In this document: in pieces, positions 59,601 to 64,000 of the stretch
Numbering within the stretch: position 1 is the stretch's first letter
Layout: each line of letters opens with the position of its first letter
Assembly: GCA_030141605.1 (NCBI GenBank)
Contig: JAQGDQ010000307.1
Span: 210,845 to 274,844, forward strand
Length of the DNA stretch: 64,000 bases
DNA from: Tubiluchus corallicola
Lineage: Eukaryota > Priapulida > Priapulimorpha > Priapulimorphida > Tubiluchidae
Direction of reading: 5' to 3'
Translations under genes and position numbers: made by a program
The notes under the pieces: generated by a model
The model's input: only the letters and a program-made list of their open reading frames with translations
Told to the model about the DNA's origin: nothing
Database searches by the model: none

Positions 59601-62293
59601 ATGCCATTCCCATTATCATGGGCGCTAATATTGGCACCTCTTTGACGAATACCATTGTTTCACTGGCTCAGTCATCAGAAAGAAATGAGTTTCGTCGAGC
59701 ATTTGGAGGAGCAACCGTACACGATATGTTCAACTGGTTATCTGTGGTGATATTATTGCCCCTAGAAGCAACAACAGGTTACATAAATTATTTTTTAATT
59801 TAGTACATAATTTCGTGCTTTCTTTATTGAACATTATTTAGTTGGTGTGTTTTCTATATGATGCAATTTTCAAACTATATTTTCTTCTAGGATACTTGTA
59901 CTGTCTGACCGAATGGCTGACACGTAACGTCAACTTTAGTGCACAACAAGGATTGAATAGAGAATTCTTGACAGTCATTACAAAGCCATTTACAAAACTT
60001 GTTATTCAGGTGAGTGACAATTTCTTGTATCATAATAGTATTTTTTAGAGTCATGAACTCGTTTTCATGCATTGGCTTCTTTGAATTCTTAACTGGACAA
60101 CAGTTTTGCAGCAGCTTCATTAAATACTGTAAACTGAAAAAATGTGCGAGCTAAATTGTTGCGAATTGATCTTCGAATATTTGATTGCGAAGTAAAGTTT
60201 TGGGCACGCACTACTCCAAGCAAGGTTAAAGGTGGAAAAATTTATGGCTTCATTTTTTCATAATCATTGATATGAGTTGCTCATTAGTAGGACTACACGT
60301 TATAGTAAAACACATTGTCAAACAATGCACCATGTTGATAATATTGTCTATATTTAGCAGCATATTCAAGAATTTAACACATTTATCAGCACCAGGAAAT
60401 TGTGCTTGGAAATATATACATTCAGACGTCCTTGCAAAATTTGCAAGCATCTCCAGCGACTTATTGTTAAGGATTTACATGAAAGAATGATTCCAGCATA
60501 AGCCTAATTTTGATATTTATTTGCTGAGTTTTTTGTTTGAATCGTAATCAGTGTTATTAATATAGTAATTTGCCATCTTTCGATTTTTGCTCTTACAAGC
60601 ATAAGCAAAACGTTTGTGGAAGCTGTAAAAAAATTTGTCCGCTTGTTATAGCTAGCTGTTAATTAAGTTTCTAAGGTAATACTATATGTAATTACCAGAA
60701 ACTTTATAGAAATTATGTAGTGACTTTTACTATTGATGTTTGATAAACCTTTCTTTCTTTTACAGTTGGATAAGAAGGTTATAACTGAAATAGCCCTAGG
60801 TGTCCCTGGTGCTGCTGACAAATCTCTCATTAAAACTTATTGTGAGTATGACAAGACAATGGAATTTGTCAACAAAAGCTTGGAATCAAACCTTACAGAG
60901 TATACCTCAGAGTTAGTGGAGGTTAAAAAAGGCATCAATGATTCTTGTAAGTTAACGTATTACATTCATGAATTGTTATTACTATTAATACTGTTTTTCT
61001 AAATTAGAAAGGGGGATTTTAAAACATGTTGCAACATACTTTTTATTAAATTTAAAATGTTCACGCCAGCTGGTAAAGGTGTTCTAGTGAGCACCAAACA
61101 ACATCACTGACTCCACAAAATCAATTATACAATTAATTTTATTGACAAGATAAAGCAATTTATACTTTGCTTGGTTAGTGAAGTGCATGCTACGAATACT
61201 GTTTTTTTCGAACTTTACGTATTGTTATCTTAATTTGTTTAAAAAAAAATGATATATTTTATTTGTTGCAGGTTCTTTTTTGTTTTATAACACTGGACTG
61301 AATGATACAGTTGTTGGAATTGTGCTTCTTGCAATGTCCCTGGTGATGCTTTGTTCGTGTTTAATACTCATGGTTAAAGTGCTTCACTCACTGTTGCGGG
61401 GACAGATTGCTGTCGTCATCAAGAAAACGATAAACTCCGACTTTCCTGGAGCACTGTCTTTTCTAACTGGTTACTTTGCTATTCTCGTTGGTGCTGGCAT
61501 GACCATACTAGTGCAAAGCAGTTCGGTCTTCACGTCAGCTATGACACCCTTGGTCGGAATTGGAGTAATTAGTCTAGACAGGATGTTTCCGCTGACCCTT
61601 GGGGCCAACATTGGCACGACAGTAACCGGCATCTTGGCAGCACTGGCCAGTAGTGGCAGGAGTTTTCAAAGTGCTATACAAATTGCCCTTTGCCATTTAT
61701 TCTTTAACATTTCTGGCATATTGATCTTCTACCCAATTCCTCCAATGCGGAAAGTTCCCATAGGCTTAGCCAAATTATTAGGGAACACAACAGCCAAATA
61801 TCGATGGTTTGCTGTCCTCTATGTATTGGTGATGTTTGTTGTTCTTCCAGGTGGCATCTTTGGTCTCAGTTTGGCAGGACCTATAGTTCTGCTTGCAGTA
61901 TCTGTTCCCCTCGCCACGCTTCTGTTATTTATTGTCATTGTAAATGCCATGCAGAGAAAAGCCCCTGGCCTGCTTCCAGTTCCACTAAGAACATGGGATA
62001 CGTTACCATTATGGATGCATTCACTGCAGCCGTTGGATTCCTTGATTACTAAGCTTGCTTGCTGTGCTTGCTGCAGAAGGCTGACTACCCAATCTCATCC
62101 CAAAATCGTGCTACCACGCAAAGACACGCCCACTAGAGCATTGCTCAGTCCAAGTTCTAGTGCAAATTCAAGTGCTACATCAAGTCGTGCTTCCAGTCAG
62201 TATCCCAGTCGAACCAGTAGTCATGTGAATTTACCTTACAATTTTTCAGCTACAAGGTTAGGTTCCAAACTTGAAACAATCAGTAGTTTATAG
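56618..62293 (+). CDS. SLC34A: Type II Na+-coupled phosphate cotransporter (SLC34 family), complete gene
   Basis: Imports inorganic phosphate with Na+ at the plasma membrane. Eight exons: 56618-56710, 56831-57023, 57479-57587, 57981-58147, 59586-59777, 59891-60009, 60766-60946, 61272-62293 (stop TAG). All phases close, giving 691 aa, the usual length of vertebrate SLC34. Two inverted repeat halves each carry a QSSS motif: [14 protein letters not shown] (171-174) and [15 protein letters not shown] (433-436). The halves also carry [12 protein letters not shown] and [23 protein letters not shown] (Gly228, Ala230, Asp234) covers the site that separates electrogenic from electroneutral members; the Asp is kept. 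The extracellular loop before residue 352 has sequons NKS, NLT and NDS and cysteines TYC and DSC that could form the family disulfide. The C-terminus has a Cys cluster (ACCACCRR), a Ser-rich tail and a terminal SSL that fits a class I PDZ ligand. SLC34A1/2/3 cannot be assigned, since those split in vertebrates. Confidence 0.96.
58984..59103. repeat. 60-bp tandem duplication in SLC34 intron 4
   Basis: Two 60-bp units, 58984-59043 and 59044-59103, begin AGTTAAAGTACCAAGTCAAT and AGTTAAGGTACTGAGTCAAT and stay aligned without gaps, with only a few substitutions. A third start (AGTTAAA) follows at 59104. Confidence 0.92.
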
Positions 62294-63170
62294 CATCTTG
62301 TAATGTTTAGGTAATTTGTATTTATTTGTATATTTTCCCGTGTGGCTTACTTTGTGTCATTCGTATTGTGTAAATGATCCTAGTTGTCGAATTAGGAATC
62401 TTTTGTATATATGAATCCTTTTCTTTCATCATGACGATTTCGCACAATAAACGTATCATTTAAGTGATTAATTTAAACGCTATTTGTACTGTTGAATTCA
62501 ACTCTTGTTTTATTTTAATATGGGAGAAACTACTTATTTAATGATCTGATCAATTTCTCGAGCACAGTTTTCACTTTTGTGAAGTTCATCGTTCTTATTT
62601 CGTGTGTATATATTTATTTTGATAAATAAACATTGCATATTATTTAGAAAAAACAATTTAATCTTATCTGTGGATTCATTGTGCATGTGCCCAACAGCAT
62701 CAACCAGACAGTAATTACTGAAAAAAAGTAAAATGGCTAGCATACATAGCTACTACAAAATTAGTAATTTGTTTAGTAGCAGTATCTTGAAGTTTTGGGT
62801 GTCCAAAGCTCAAATTGTTTTTTTATTAGGTCCCCTGATTATTCTGAGGACATTCAAGAATGGGTAGAACGGCTAGAAACCTTGACAGTTACACTGCATA
62901 CATGGGTTGATCTAAGTCAACTCAGTATGGGGGATTAGAGTGGCCTCTCACCTACTGACAACCAAACATAGGCAGAACAGAACTTTTAATACTTCCCCTT
63001 GGGGTTCAGTATGTACTAAGAAAATCCATTAGCTCTGTGTAAGTAATTAGAAGTTGAGTGATTTGTCAGTTTTGACAACCAGTATCAAGCAAAAGCCACT
63101 CAAATGACTGCACTCTGGTTTTTCACATTAATTCAGTACGTATAAATTTTACCGTATAAAGTATTTTAAA
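62294..63170. other. SLC34 3' flank, no gene recognised
   Basis: Contains the SLC34 3' UTR and poly(A) signal. A phrase near 62934, GATTAGAGTGGCCTCTCACC, recurs in changed form near 63961 (AATTAGAGTGGCTCGTCAAT), probably two worn copies of one repeat. Confidence 0.5.
62446..62451 (+). promoter_or_regulatory. Candidate poly(A) signal of SLC34
   Basis: AATAAA about 150 bases past the SLC34 stop codon, in TTTCGCACAATAAACGTATC. It is the first canonical hexamer downstream. Confidence 0.6.
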
Positions 63171-63368
63171 ATGACCAAAGCAGAAGACACTGAAAGTTCA
63201 CACCAGCATTTTATATCAAAAATATCTAGTGCATCACAAAAAAGTAAAACAGATACTAGAATACGATATTCAGGAGGGTTGTTTAGTTGCCAACAAGAAA
63301 ACGACCAGCTAGATCGTTTAGTAGGCCAATTGAATGACACAATATCAAGATCACCAATAATTCAAAGT
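63171..63368 (+). CDS. Possible first coding exon of an unrecognised gene
   Basis: An ATG frame of 66 codons ends exactly at a good donor (AAAGT|GTAAGC) in phase 0. The peptide is hydrophilic (MTKAEDTESSHQHFISKISS, SASQKSKTDTRIRYSGGLF, ENDQLDRLVGQLNDTISRSP), unlike the Phe/Leu/Ile/Tyr-rich shadow frames nearby. The QLDRLVGQLND part could begin a coiled coil. No family is recognised, and no second exon was found before the right edge. Confidence 0.4.
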
Positions 63369-64000
63369 GTAAGCATTATGTTATATCTGTTGTAAAATGT
63401 TTGCTAAAATTATGCGTTTTATAAGGCCAAGTGAGTTATACACAGTTAGTATTCACGAAAATAATTCATATACTCGTGTGTGACATAGATATTTTACAAT
63501 GATAAGTTATAAGTTTTGGTTATAAGTTACATGCAAATCACTAATCGGGCAATTGATGAGGATTCCCACACAAGTTTATATTACTATAGGCAGCATGATT
63601 TTTAGCGCAACACAGAACTTTATATAGTTCCGTGATCGAGTCACTGGGTGACGCCCCCACAAAATTATTTTAACCCTCCAAGAAGGCAGATCCAGGATTC
63701 GAGCAATTGTAACTTTAATGTTCCAAAGGCAAGTTTTGTCTCTCAAAATGTCAGTGTACATTGACAAAAATATTTTACCACCAGGGAAGGGCAAATCTAG
63801 GATTTTAATTACAACTGTACAATGTATGAGTTGTAAAGGCAAGAAGGTTTGTCCCTCAAAATGTTAAATTAAATGCAGATAAGATGTTAGATGAAGAGTG
63901 ACAATTTTTGGACAACGGCCAGTAGTGAGAATGCAGGATGGTGTGTACAGTTGGAGGAATTAGAGTGGCTCGTCAATTATTGAATAGCCAATACTGCCAA
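63369..64000. other. Right edge with a diverged duplication of about 100 bp
   Basis: Two similar blocks, about 63663-63752 and 63768-63868. Each runs from AATTATTTTAACC / AATATTTTACCA, through GGCAGATCCAGGATT / GGGCAAATCTAGGATTT, to AAAGGCAAG and then TCTCAAAATGT / CCTCAAAATGT. They appear to be tandem copies of a transposon-like unit. If the exon at 63171-63368 is real, this lies in its first intron. Confidence 0.5.

Noticed and set aside
61804-62052. 82-codon plus frame rich in Cys
   Set aside because: Out-of-frame shadow within the last SLC34 exon.

Overview
This is eukaryotic nuclear DNA, AT-rich, with split genes, canonical GT-AG introns, microsatellites and a varied load of transposon remnants. 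The gene set (class C GPCR ectodomain, SLC8B1/NCLX, FN3K, ETFBKMT, SLC34 phosphate cotransporter) is animal. The single-copy orthologues and the unusual NCLX suggest an invertebrate, possibly an early-branching one such as a sponge, but the sequence alone does not fix the phylum. No bacterial operon, CRISPR array or viral genome is visible.

Layout, left to right. 1-1660: no gene recognised. 1661-3082 (-): large exon encoding the signal peptide and ligand-binding domain of a class C GPCR; the cysteine-rich and 7TM parts are not recognised in the window. 3113-11554: intergenic, with a decayed coding stretch, tRNA-derived SINEs, a CA microsatellite and a polypurine tract. 11555-30204 (-): almost complete mitochondrial Na+/Ca2+ exchanger gene (22 exons placed, one very small exon not found), whose central loop is expanded to about 380 residues. 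Its introns hold a Tigger-like MITE, a strong hairpin and a TA microsatellite. 33557-38906 (-): complete eight-exon fructosamine-3-kinase gene, 308 aa. 38907-46541: intergenic, with a non-autonomous hAT element (perfect 8-bp target duplication) and a LINE 3' end. 46542-49846 (+): complete three-exon ETFBKMT gene, 276 aa, with a decayed reverse transcriptase and a 61-bp minisatellite in intron 2. 49847-56617: intergenic, with a second LINE fragment. 56618-62293 (+): complete eight-exon SLC34 Na+/phosphate cotransporter, 691 aa, with a TATA box and a poly(A) signal. 63171-63368 (+): possible first exon of an unrecognised gene.

The genes are not an operon. Two act in mitochondria: NCLX exports matrix calcium and ETFBKMT methylates the electron transfer flavoprotein beta subunit. 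FN3K repairs glycated proteins, SLC34 imports phosphate at the plasma membrane, and the GPCR senses an extracellular ligand. The exon models were built by hand from splice sites and reading phase. Phases close for FN3K, ETFBKMT and SLC34; NCLX has two unresolved junctions, listed in the findings.
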